From the NCBI RefSeq assembly GCF_002911015.1, contig NZ_KZ626901.1, forward strand, positions 1-49,259: a DNA stretch of 49,259 bases. The letters run 5' to 3'. The DNA is from Streptomyces populi (GTDB taxonomy: Bacteria; Actinomycetota; Actinomycetes; Streptomycetales; Streptomycetaceae). Under the pieces are notes generated by a model. It did not search any database and had not been told where the DNA came from. It saw only the letters and a program-made list of their open reading frames with translations. The position numbers and the translations under genes are program-made. Below are positions 26,787-35,800 of the stretch, one piece after another (within the stretch, counting starts at the first letter, position 1; each line of letters begins with the position of its first letter).

Positions 26787-29048
26787 TCAGTCGAGGTCGG
26801 AGGGGTCGAGCCGGTAGAGCGTCGAGGCCGACCGGCCGCTGTTCGAGGAGGGGGAGCCGGACGCGGAGCCGGAGCCGGACGTCGAAGTGGAGCCGGACGA
26901 CGCCGACTTGTCGTACTCGCTCTCCTTCACCGCCGTGCCGTTCTTCTCCACCCAGGCGGTGACGGCCGAACTGGCGCTGTTGCCGCCGCCCATACCGCCG
27001 CCCATGCCCCCGCCGCCGATCTGGATGTAGTGCAGTTCGCCCTTCTTCACCAGCTCCTCGAGCTTGGCGACCGTCATGCCGTTGTCGCTGCCGGTGAAGC
27101 CGAACATGGAGATGACGGGCTTGTGGGTGCTCAGGATCAGCTGCCCGGCGGACTGCGAATTGGACACCGCGAGCAGCCACTTGGCACCGTCCTGGTGCTT
27201 CTCCAGGTAGGAGACCAGGGCGCTGCTGATGGTGCCGCCCATGCCGCCTCCGCCGAAGCCGCCCGCGCCGCCCGGCCGGTCGCCGGTACCGCCCTGGGGA
27301 GTCTCGCCGTTGCCGTCGGGCGCCTGGCCGCCGCCGGGGAACTCCCCGTTCGCGCCGCCCGGTCCGCCCGCGTCCTGGCCACCTCCGAGGAAGCCGCCCT
27401 CGGGCAGCTCGCCGCCGCCACCGGGTGCCTGCCCGCCTCCGGGGAAGCCCTCGGGCGTCTCGCCGTTGCCGCCCGGTTCCTGGCCGCCTCCGGGGAAGCC
27501 GCCCCGGCCGCCGCCGGGACCGCCGCCGAAGCCGCCGCTCGTGGTCGGCCCCGCGGTCGGGTTGGTGCCACCCATCCCGCCGCCGCCCGAACTCGTCGGG
27601 ACGGCGACCGCGTACGCCGTCGGACCCGCGAGGCCCGCCACGACCGCCGCGGCCACGGAGGCCGTCAGCAGTCGCGCGCGGTTGCCGGAGCGGAAGACGA
27701 ACAGGCCCACGGCCGCGAGCACCGTCACCGCCGCGACGGACGGCCACAGCCAGGTGTTCCAGCCGACGGCCCGACGCAGCAGCACGACCGCCCAGACGCC
27801 GGTGACCGCGAGTCCGGCGGGCAGCACCCACGACCAGCGCGCGTCGCCGCCGCGCAGGGCACGCAGCAGCATCACACCGCCGCCCCCGCACAGCACCGCG
27901 ATGCCGGGGGCGACCGCGGTCGTGTAGTACGGGTGCATCGTGCCCTCGGCCATGGCGAAGGTCAGGTAGTGCAGCAGCGTCCAGCCGCCCCACAGCACCA
28001 GCGCGGCGCGGGTGAGGCCGGTGCGCGGGGCACGCCCGCACAGCACCAGCCCGCCGACCAGGGCGACGGCCGCGAACGGGATCAGCCAGGAGATCTGGCC
28101 GCCCAGGATGTCGTTGAACAGCCGGCCCAGGCCCGCGGTGCCGGAGAAGCCGCCCCCTCCGCCTCCGCCGCCCCCGCCGTTGCCCTCGCCGCCGAAGACC
28201 CGGCCGAGGCCGTTGTAGCCCATGATCAGGTCCCAGGCGGTGCCGTCCGTCGAACCGCCGATGTACGGCCGGTCGTCGGCGGGCACGAGGGAGACGGCCG
28301 TCGCCCACCAGAAGCTGGAGACGGCCAGGACCACGCCCGCGAGCAGCAGGTTCACGATCCGCTTCACGAGCTTCGGCGTGGCCGCGTAGAGGTAGACCGC
28401 GAAGACGGCGGGCAGCGCGATGTAGCCCTGGAGCATCTTCGTGTTGAACGCGAGGCCGAAGCAGGCGGCCGAGCCGAGCAGCGGCAGCAGCCGGCCGTTC
28501 GTGGTGGCCCGCAGGGTGAGGGCCGCGCCCGCCACCATGAGGAACACCAGCAGGGTGTCGGGGTTGTTGTCCCGGTTGATGGCGACCGTGATCGGGGTCA
28601 GCGCCAGCACCAGGGCGGCGACGGCCGCGGCGCCGTGGCCCCACACCCGCTTCACCGAGGCGTGCAGGATCCAGATGGTCGCCAGCGCGACCAGGATCAT
28701 CGGCAGCATCATCTGCCAGGTCCCGAAACCGAGGATCCGGCAGGACAGGCCCATCACCATCAGCGCGAGCGGCGGCTTGTCCACGGTCATGAAGTTGCCC
28801 GCGTCCAGCGAGCCGAAGAACCACGCCTTCCAGCTCTGCGTGCCGCTGAACACGGCGGAGCTGTAGAAGCTGTTCAGACCGGAACCGGAGAGGTTCCAGG
28901 AGTAGAGCACCCCCGCCAGGATCAGGATCGCGATCAGCGCGGGGAGCGACCAGCGGGGCGAGCCCTGCGGCGGCGCTGATGGCGTGACCGGCGGCGGGTC
29001 GGGGGTCACGGTGGGCTGGGGGAGTGGATCGGTGGCAGATGTCACCAC
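26787..29048 (-). CDS. GT39/PMT-like membrane glycosyltransferase with glycine-rich segment
   Basis: Polyprenyl-phosphate-sugar-dependent GT-C type glycosyltransferase of 753 residues, of the YkcB/ArnT-like group. A cytosolic Pro-rich N-tail (1-30) leads into about 11 transmembrane segments. The group-specific first loop (YSSAVFSGTQSWKAWFFGSL then DAGNFMTVDKPPLALMVMGL) and NRDNNPDTLLVFLMVAGAAL are conserved. After the last membrane segment is a long Gly-rich low-complexity stretch (about residues 485-615), then a soluble domain SYLEKHQDGAKWLLAVSNSQ and a Ser-rich tail. The likely role is transfer of a sugar to a cell-envelope acceptor outside the membrane. GTG 29048 is used as start; GTG 29045 is equally possible. 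Confidence 0.85.
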   Translation of the reverse strand: MVTSATDPLPQPTVTPDPPPVTPSAPPQGSPRWSLPALIAILILAGVLYSWNLSGSGLNSFYSSAVFSGTQSWKAWFFGSLDAGNFMTVDKPPLALMVMGLSCRILGFGTWQMMLPMILVALATIWILHASVKRVWGHGAAAVAALVLALTPITVAINRDNNPDTLLVFLMVAGAALTLRATTNGRLLPLLGSAACFGLAFNTKMLQGYIALPAVFAVYLYAATPKLVKRIVNLLLAGVVLAVSSFWWATAVSLVPADDRPYIGGSTDGTAWDLIMGYNGLGRVFGGEGNGGGGGGGGGGFSGTAGLGRLFNDILGGQISWLIPFAAVALVGGLVLCGRAPRTGLTRAALVLWGGWTLLHYLTFAMAEGTMHPYYTTAVAPGIAVLCGGGGVMLLRALRGGDARWSWVLPAGLAVTGVWAVVLLRRAVGWNTWLWPSVAAVTVLAAVGLFVFRSGNRARLLTASVAAAVVAGLAGPTAYAVAVPTSSGGGGMGGTNPTAGPTTSGGFGGGPGGGRGGFPGGGQEPGGNGETPEGFPGGGQAPGGGGELPEGGFLGGGQDAGGPGGANGEFPGGGQAPDGNGETPQGGTGDRPGGAGGFGGGGMGGTISSALVSYLEKHQDGAKWLLAVSNSQSAGQLILSTHKPVISMFGFTGSDNGMTVAKLEELVKKGELHYIQIGGGGMGGGMGGGNSASSAVTAWVEKNGTAVKESEYDKSASSGSTSTSGSGSASGSPSSNSGRSASTLYRLDPSDLD
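27225..27600 (-). repeat. glycine-rich coding repeats in the GT39-type gene
   Basis: The coding sequence holds four imperfect copies of a unit like FPGGGQAPGGNGETPEG, flanked by poly-Gly runs (GGFGGGPGGGRGGFPGGG). Units differ by substitutions and short insertions, as expected for a slippage-prone minisatellite that stays in frame. Confidence 0.75.
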
Positions 29049-29129
29049 TGCACCATGCAGACACCCGATGGGTGCCGACTGTGGTGAAGCTGGGCGCAGT
29101 CTGTGAGAGGGCGCTGCCGCTGTACCGGA

Positions 29130-29351
29130 TCAGGCGGAGGCGAACCCGGCCTTGAGAGCGGACACGAACGGTGACCATGCGGCTGCCCCGAAGATCAGCG
29201 CGGGGCCGTGCGGGACCTTGGAGTCACGGACGGGGACGCCCGCCGGGTGGCCGTCCTGCACCTCCAGGCAACTGCCACCCTGATCGTTGCTGTAGGAGGA
29301 CTTGCGCCAGCCTGTCGGTGCTGCCGCGTTCGGGATGGCTTGGTCAGTCAT
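29130..29351 (-). CDS. DUF397 protein
   Basis: Small acidic-to-neutral protein of 73 residues. It contains the DUF397 signature: GWRKSSYSNDQGGSCLEVQD, then VPVRDSKVPHGPALIF and WSPFVSALKAG. DUF397 proteins in Streptomyces pair with an upstream XRE/DUF5753 regulator; in studied cases (for example the whiJ-type modules) the small partner modulates the regulator. The ATG lies inside the end of the XRE gene (8-bp overlap), so translation is coupled. This module has visibly lower G+C than its surroundings. Confidence 0.92.
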   Translation of the reverse strand: MTDQAIPNAAAPTGWRKSSYSNDQGGSCLEVQDGHPAGVPVRDSKVPHGPALIFGAAAWSPFVSALKAGFASA

Positions 29352-30138
29352 GGCGTTCGTAGTCCCTTGCTGTTGCTCTGAGTAGCTCCAGTGATTCCTT
29401 GAGCGGCAGTGCGTTGCCCAGCGCGAAATCGTAGCGATGCTGTAGGTCTTGGACCACGGATGGGGCGTCATGGAGCTTGCCCATGTGGAGACCTTCGCCG
29501 TACGCCAGAGGCGGCTGATCCTCGAACCACATCAGGGTGAGCATGTTGCTGAGGAGTGGATGGACGCCCAACTCGAACGGCACCACATGCACCTGGATGC
29601 GGCTGCTCTCGCCGAGCCGCACGAGATGACTGATCTGCTCAGCCATGACACTCGGCCCGCCGATCTGGCGACGCAGTACCGCCTCGTCCAGCAGAGCCCA
29701 CACCGCGGGCGTCACCGGATCGTCGAGGATCCTCGCCCGCTCGAGGCGTGTGACAAGGCGCCTGTCACATTCCTCTCCACTCACCCGGGGGAACGCCGTA
29801 CTCAGAACCGCACGTGCGTACCTCTCCGTCTGGAGGATGCCGGGCACGAACGACAGCGCGAACTCGCGGATCATCACCGCCTGTTGTTCGAGCAGCCGGG
29901 CCGCCTCGAAGTAGTCGGCGACCGCCACGTCCTCCGTGGGCAGGAAGCTGCTCAGGACATCGCCCGTGTTCAGCGCGGTGTCCAGGCGCCGCGCGTCCTC
30001 CCGGGACGGGATGCGGCGGCCCGCCTCGATGTGGGCGATGTGCGAACGCGTCATCACCGTCATGTCGGCCAGTTGCTGCTGCGTCAGCCCCGCCGCTTCC
30101 CGCTGTTGCTTGAGCCAGTCGCCGTACGTACTGGTCAT
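29344..30138 (-). CDS. XRE-family regulator with DUF5753 domain
   Basis: DNA-binding protein of 264 residues. The N-terminal helix-turn-helix (LKQQREAAGLTQQQLADMTV then MTRSHIAHIEAGRRIPSRED) is canonical XRE, and residues from about 80 on form the DUF5753 domain (ALSFVPGILQTERYARAVLS; VWALLDEAVLRRQIGGPSVM). The ATG at 30138 is preferred over GTG 30144 because AAGGGG lies 6-7 bases before it. It is coupled to the DUF397 gene and divergent from the 96-residue gene. A 6-bp inverted repeat at 30150-30170 lies directly before the start and may be its operator. Confidence 0.92.
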   Translation of the reverse strand: MTSTYGDWLKQQREAAGLTQQQLADMTVMTRSHIAHIEAGRRIPSREDARRLDTALNTGDVLSSFLPTEDVAVADYFEAARLLEQQAVMIREFALSFVPGILQTERYARAVLSTAFPRVSGEECDRRLVTRLERARILDDPVTPAVWALLDEAVLRRQIGGPSVMAEQISHLVRLGESSRIQVHVVPFELGVHPLLSNMLTLMWFEDQPPLAYGEGLHMGKLHDAPSVVQDLQHRYDFALGNALPLKESLELLRATARDYERHD

Positions 30139-30149
30139 GGCCACCCCTT

Positions 30150-30170
30150 TGTGACAGATGACTGGTCACA
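30150..30170. promoter_or_regulatory. candidate XRE operator
   Basis: TGTGAC and GTCACA form a perfect inverted repeat with a 9-bp spacer, 12 bp upstream of the XRE start codon in the divergent promoter region. Autoregulation is inferred. Confidence 0.45.
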
Positions 30171-30250
30171 CTCCGCCCTCTGGCGAGCCTAGACCGAGCC
30201 GTCGTACGCTGTGAGTGAATCGCTACGCAAGGTGAAACGGAGATACTCGC

Positions 30251-30541
30251 GTGATCGAGGACCAGGACGGCCCCCTGCGCCTGCTGCCGTGGACGGGCGC
30301 GGAGGGCAAGCGCTGCTATCTCGTGGGCGACGGGACCGGATACCTCTCCCGCGTTGCCGACTCCGTGGAGGCCGTGCAACTGGCCATGGCCGACGAACTC
30401 CTCGCCCACGCCGCCGACATGCTCACCGACCACGGGGCCACGTCCGCGCAACTCCGCTTCCTGGCCGCCCGCCTGGCCGAGGCGCTGTGTGACGTCCACC
30501 GCGTCGCGGAGAGCCGAGGCGCCCGCCTCGCCGGGCCCTAG
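30251..30541 (+). CDS. conserved small protein divergent from the XRE gene
   Basis: Cytosolic protein of 96 residues, acidic, without known domain. It has a short beta-like N-terminal part (RLLPWTGAEGKRCYLVGDGT) and a long helical part (MADELLAHAADMLTDHGATS then AQLRFLAARLAEALCDVHRV). Similar proteins are, from memory, common beside XRE/DUF397 pairs in Streptomyces, suggesting a third module component. The GTG start has GGAG 8 bases before it. Its stop TAG at 30539-30541 shares bases with an antisense TAG in a frame of the convergent DUF1963-like gene. Confidence 0.75.
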   Translation: MIEDQDGPLRLLPWTGAEGKRCYLVGDGTGYLSRVADSVEAVQLAMADELLAHAADMLTDHGATSAQLRFLAARLAEALCDVHRVAESRGARLAGP

Positions 30542-31477
30542 TGCGGCGAGGTCCGTCCGGTCTTCTTCAGGGGCCCAGCTCTCGGTGTTCGCACTCCATT
30601 CGGAGCTGGCGATGGTCAGCAGTGGGTCTGCCTCGGTGCCGCATTCCCGGCAGCGCCGGGGCGTGGGGTCGGTGAGACCCCAGCGGGTCCAGCCGCCGAC
30701 CTTCCAACCGGGGGCGACGGACAGCCGGCTCGCGTAGAACTCGTCCGGAGCGACCGAGTAGGAACTGTCCACCGCCGTTCCGGCCGCCTGCCACCTGGTC
30801 CAGTCGCGCAGCTCCTGTCGCAGCTCCTTGCTCAGTTCCAAAGAGTTGGGGTATTCGGTGATCTGCTCCGGTGCGAGCAGGCACGGCTCCGGCAGGTAGC
30901 CGCGGAATTGCATCGCGGGCGGCTCGGGCGGTGCGTCGAGCGCGTCGGTGATCTCGGTGGTGGACCGCCAGCGCAGCGCGGTCGTGGGGTTCGCCGGGTG
31001 ATCGAAGGGACACCAGAGAACCTGGAGCAGATCGGCCTCGGACTGCCCGGGCGGGCGCAGGCCGGGGATGTCGCGCACATACAGCTGGGCCATGGGCAGC
31101 ATGGCGACGGGACCCTCGGGCCACGGGCGGCCGGCCTTGATCCGCTTCGCGATCGCTGCTTCCTCGGGCGTGTACCGGGCGGCCAGGGGGAGGCTGGGGT
31201 CGCTGTGCGGCCGGGCGGCCAGTTCCACCCGGACGCGCCGCTCCCACCGGACGTCGTCCGGTGAGAGGGCCAGGCTCCGCCCGTACCGTACGTGGGGTCC
31301 CGAGCAGTGCGGCCACGCCTCGTCGGCGGGCCACAGGAGCGGGCCGCCGACGGAGCTGTCGTGCACGGTCGGCGCCCCGGGCCGCGGGTGCAGCCGGGTC
31401 GCCGTGCGCGCCAGCGGGGCCAGTTGAGGGAAGAGCGCGGTGACGTCGAACGGCCGCGGCGGCGTGGTGATGCTCAT
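30542..31477 (-). CDS. DUF1963-like protein, 3' end apparently damaged
   Basis: The recognisable part is about 312 residues: PRPFDVTALFPQLAPLARTA, TVHDSSVGGPLLWPADEAWP, then VLWCPFDH, APGWKVGGWTRW and CRECGTEADPLLTIASSEW. These are features of the YwqG/DUF1963 group in Streptomyces; no enzymatic role is established. Family members, as I recall them, continue for about 40 residues after SWxPxED with a GRG...CP..PxHPH ending. Here that tail is absent. The open frame instead runs on antisense through the 96-residue gene and into the XRE gene to 29765, which is not family-like. One base of frame shift near GAAGAAGACC would end the protein at a TAG at 30538-30540. It may be a decaying gene. Confidence 0.6.
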
Positions 31478-31737
31478 ACAGGCTCCCGATGGCGCGAGCG
31501 CGAAGAGGGTGTCCCCGCGGGAGGCGCAACGCAGGGGGGTGGGGAGGCCTCGGCCCCGCCGGTGATCTTAGGACGACACCGACAGTGCTTGTCAGAGGCA
31601 TGGCGAAAGTGTGTCGGGCTCGATGCCTGAACTCCTGGACCTAGAACGCCCGTACAACTATCGGACCCCTCGGTGAGTCATTGATGCGGGCGCGCCCTTG
31701 GCGCGTCCGTATCGCTTCAAGGGGATGGGAAACCTCC

Positions 31738-32661
31738 ATGACTCACCGGATATCCCGGCGTGCCCGTGTGCTCGCGGCGAGCATCGGTGCCGCGGTGATC
31801 GTGCCGATCGCGGTCGGCGCGGCCCCGGCGGCAGCCGCGCCGGCGCCGACGGTCAGCTGCACGTCGAGCAAGGCCGGTCTGGCCGCCAAGCTGAAGACGG
31901 ACATCACCGCGGCGCTCGCGAACCGCAGGGGCACGGTCGCGGTCGGTCTGTACGACCGTGCGACCAACACCACCTGCACGCTCCGCGCCACCACCTCGTT
32001 CGACTCGGCCAGCACGGTGAAGGTCACCGTCCTCGCCGCGCTGCTGTGGGACGCGAAGAAGCACAACCGCTACCTGACGAGCACCGAGACGTCGCTCGCC
32101 ACCAAGATGATCACCCAGTCGGACAACGCCTCGACCACCAAGCTGTGGAACCAGCTCGGTATGACGAAGATCAAGGGCTTCCTGACCGCCGCGGGGATGA
32201 CGAAGACCACGCCGGGCACCGGCGGCTACTGGGGTCTGACCCAGATCAACGTCACCGACGAGCAGAAGCTGCTCAAGCTCGTCACCGCCAAGAACACGGT
32301 GCTGAGCGACAACGCCCGCGCCTACATCCTGAAGCTCATGGGCCAGGTCGTCTCCTCGCAGCGCTGGGGGACACCGGCCGGGGCGCCCTCGACGGTCGCC
32401 GTGCACGTCAAGAACGGCTGGCTCTCGCGCTCCTCGAACGCGTGGCGGGTGCACAGCCTCGGCACCTTCAACGGCGGCGGCCGCGACTACATGATGTCGG
32501 TGCTCACCGTCGGCAGCAGCACCATGGACTACGGCGTCGCCACCATCCAGGCCGTCGCCAAGGTCATCCACAAGGACCTCGTGCCGACCTCGGTCGCCCC
32601 CCAGCGGTTCACGCCGACCTCGCAGCCCGCGGAGGCCTTCCCGGCCGTCCCGGCGAGCTGA
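31738..32661 (+). CDS. secreted serine hydrolase of class A beta-lactamase fold
   Basis: Exported protein of 307 residues. The signal peptide (RRARVLAASIGAAVIVPIAV, cleavage after AAAA near residue 40) is typical Sec. The three penicillin-recognising motifs are in order: S92-T-V-K95, S128-D-N and K225-N-G. The usual class A Glu166-type omega-loop glutamate is not clearly identifiable, so it may act as a peptidase or esterase-like serine hydrolase rather than an effective beta-lactamase. The start follows GGGGATGGGA. A small GC-rich hairpin lies in its leader (31687-31709). A long hairpin terminator follows. Confidence 0.85.
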   Translation: MTHRISRRARVLAASIGAAVIVPIAVGAAPAAAAPAPTVSCTSSKAGLAAKLKTDITAALANRRGTVAVGLYDRATNTTCTLRATTSFDSASTVKVTVLAALLWDAKKHNRYLTSTETSLATKMITQSDNASTTKLWNQLGMTKIKGFLTAAGMTKTTPGTGGYWGLTQINVTDEQKLLKLVTAKNTVLSDNARAYILKLMGQVVSSQRWGTPAGAPSTVAVHVKNGWLSRSSNAWRVHSLGTFNGGGRDYMMSVLTVGSSTMDYGVATIQAVAKVIHKDLVPTSVAPQRFTPTSQPAEAFPAVPAS

Positions 32662-32691
32662 CTGACCGGGGCCGGGGCCCCGCGTCGTCAC

Positions 32692-32756
32692 GTCCGCACT
32701 CCGTCGTCCGCCCGCCCGGCCACCGTGCCCGGCGGGCGGACGTGTGTCGTGCGGAC
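32692..32756 (+). terminator. long hairpin terminator after serine hydrolase
   Basis: Two-part stem: outer GTCCGCAC/GTGCGGAC and inner GTCCGCCCG/CGGGCGGAC, with additional GC pairs inside. It lies 30 bp after the stop codon. Confidence 0.75.
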
Positions 32757-32862
32757 GGATGACAAGAGGACGAGCGGGCAGGCGATTATTGCGGAGGGAT
32801 GAAATCCGCTTCGCCCGGTGTTGGTGCCTTCCGGCGGAGTGAGATCTACGGAAGGTGCCCAA

Positions 32863-35800
32863 GTGGCGACGGAACGGGGATGGGCCCGGCGGCTCGCCGG
32901 GTACGCCTGGCGGTACCCGAAGGACGTGGTGCTCGCGCTCGGCTCCTCGCTGGGCGGCATGGCCCTGATGGCGGTGGTCCCGCTGATCACCAAGGTGATC
33001 ATCGACGACGTCATCGGCGACCACAGCCGGGGCATGGCCCCCTGGGCGGGCGCGCTGCTCGGCGCCGCCGTCCTCGTGTACGCCCTCACCTTCGTCCGCC
33101 GCTACTACGGCGGCCGGCTCGCCCTCGACGTCCAGCACGATCTGCGGACCGACATGTACGGGACGATCACCCGGCTGGACGGGCGGCGCCAGGACGAGCT
33201 GTCCACCGGACAGGTCGTGGGCCGCGCGACCAGCGACCTCCAGCTGATCCAGGGCCTGCTGTTCATGCTCCCGATGACCATCGGGAACGTCCTGCTCTTC
33301 CTGATCTCCCTCGCGATCATGGCCGCGCTGTCCCTGCCGCTCACCCTGGTCGCGCTGGCCGTCGCCCCGGCCCTGTGGTTCGTCGCCAAGCGCAGCCGCT
33401 CCCGGCTGCACCCCGCCACCTGGTACGCGCAGGCGCAGGCCGCCGCCGTGGCGGGTGTCGTCGACGGGGCCGTCAGCGGCGTCCGCGTGGTGAAGGGCTT
33501 CGGCCAGGAGGAACAGGAGACCGGCAAGCTGCGCGAGGTCGGGCGGCGGCTCTTCGCGGGCCGGCTGCGGACCATCCGCCTCAACGCCAGGTACACCCCG
33601 GCCCTCCAGGCCGTGCCCGCCCTCGGCCAGGTCGCGATGCTCGCGCTCGGCGGCTGGCTGGCCGTGCGCGGCCAGATCACGCTGGGCACCTTCGTGGCCT
33701 TCTCCACCTACCTCGCGCAGCTCGTCGGACCGGTGCGGATGCTGGCCGTCGTACTGACCGTCGGACAGCAGGCCCGCGCGGGCGCCGAGCGCGTGCTGGA
33801 ACTCATCGACACCGAACCGTCGATCAAGGACGGCACCAAGACCCTGCCGGCCGACGCGCCCGCCACCGTCGAGTTCGACGACGTGTCGTTCGGGTACGAG
33901 GAGGGCCGGCCCGTCCTGAACGGGCTGAGCTTCGAGATCCGGCCCGGCGAGACCCTGGCCGTCGTCGGCTCCTCCGGCTCCGGCAAGTCGACGGTCTCGC
34001 TGCTGCTGCCCCGCTTCTACGACGTGACGCACGGCGCCGTCCTCATCGGCGGGCACGACGTCCGCGAGCTGACCGCCGAGTCCCTGCGCGCCGCGATCGG
34101 GCTCGTCCCCGAGGACTCCTTCCTCTTCTCCGACACCGTCCGCGCCAACATCGCCTACGGCCGCCCCGACGCCACCCAGGACGAGATAGAGACCGCCGCC
34201 CGCGCGGCCCAGGCGCACCGCTTCATCGCCGAGCTGCCCGGCGGCTACGACACCAAGGTCGGCGAGCACGGCCTCACCCTCTCCGGCGGCCAGCGCCAGC
34301 GCGTCGCGCTCGCCCGCGCCATCCTCACCGACCCGCGGCTGCTCGTCCTCGACGACGCCACCTCCGCCGTGGACGCCCGGGTCGAGCACGAGATCCACGA
34401 GGCGCTCGGGCAGGTCATGGAGGGCCGTACGACCCTGCTCATCGCGCACCGCCGCTCCACCCTCAACCTCGCCGACCGCATCGCCGTCCTGGACGGCGGC
34501 CGGCTCGCCGACATCGGCACCCACGACGAGCTCCAGGAGCGCTCGGCGCTCTACCGGCGGCTGCTCACCGACCCCGACGAGCTGGGCGGCGTCTCCCCGG
34601 GACACGCCCTGCCGGCCGCGCCGCGCGAGGACACCTCCGTACGCGAGGAGCTGGACGCCGAGTTCGACGCCGAGCGCGGGGTGACCCCGCACCTGTGGAC
34701 CGGCGACCGTGAACCCCGGGACACCGCGCTCGACGGGATGCCCGCCACCCCCGGACTGCTCGCCCAGGTCGAGGCACTGCCCCCGGCCACCGACGTGCCC
34801 GACGTCGACGAGGTCCGCGCCGTCACACCCGAGGACTCCTACGGACTGCGCCGGCTCCTGCGCGGCTTCGGCGCCCCGCTCCTCGTCAGCCTCGCCCTGG
34901 TCGCCGTCGACGCGGTCATGACGCTGCTGCTGCCGATCCTGATCCGGCACGGCATCGACCAGGGCGTCACCCGGCTCGCCCTCGGCGCCGTCTGGGCGGC
35001 GGCCGCCCTCGCGCTGATCACCGTGCTCGTGCAGTGGGCCGCGCAGATCGGCGAGACCCGGATGACCGGCCGCACCGGCGAGCGGGTCCTGTACGCGCTG
35101 CGCCTGAAGATCTTCGCGCAGCTCCAGCGCCTGGGACTCGACTACTACGAGCGCGAGCTCACCGGCCGGATCATGACCCGGATGACGACCGACGTCGACG
35201 CGCTGTCGACGTTCCTCCAGACCGGGCTCGTGACCGCGTTCGTCTCCGTCGTCACCTTCTTCGGCATCATGGCCGCCCTGCTGGTGATCGACCTCCAGCT
35301 GGCGCTGGTCGTCTTCACCACCCTGCCGCCGCTCGTCGTCGGCACGTTCTTCTTCCGCCGGGCGAGCGTGAAGGCGTACGAGCTGGCCCGCGAGCGGGTG
35401 TCGGTGGTCAACGCCGACCTCCAGGAGTCGGTGTCCGGGCTGCGGATCCTCCAGGCGTTCCGGCGCGAGGACGCGAGCGCGCGGCGGTTCGCGGAGGGCA
35501 GCGACAGCTACCGCCGGGCCCGCATCCGCGGCCAGTGGCTGATCTCCGTCTACTTCCCGTTCGTCCAGCTCCTGGCCTCCGGGGCCGCGGCGGCCGTGCT
35601 GATCGTGGGCGCCCACCGGATCGGCTCCGGCACGCTCACCACCGGCGCCCTGGTCGCCTACCTCCTCTACATCGACCTGTTCTTCGCGCCCGTGCAGCAG
35701 CTCTCCCAGGTGTTCGACGGCTACCAGCAGGCCACCGTCTCGCTCGGCCGCATCCAGGAACTGCTGCGCGAACCGGCCTCGACGAAGGCCGCCGCCGCGC

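Noticed and set aside
30161..30170. ACTGGTCACA as a dre (DasR) half-site before the XRE gene.
   Set aside because: Only one half matches; the TGTGAC/GTCACA repeat explains the symmetry better.
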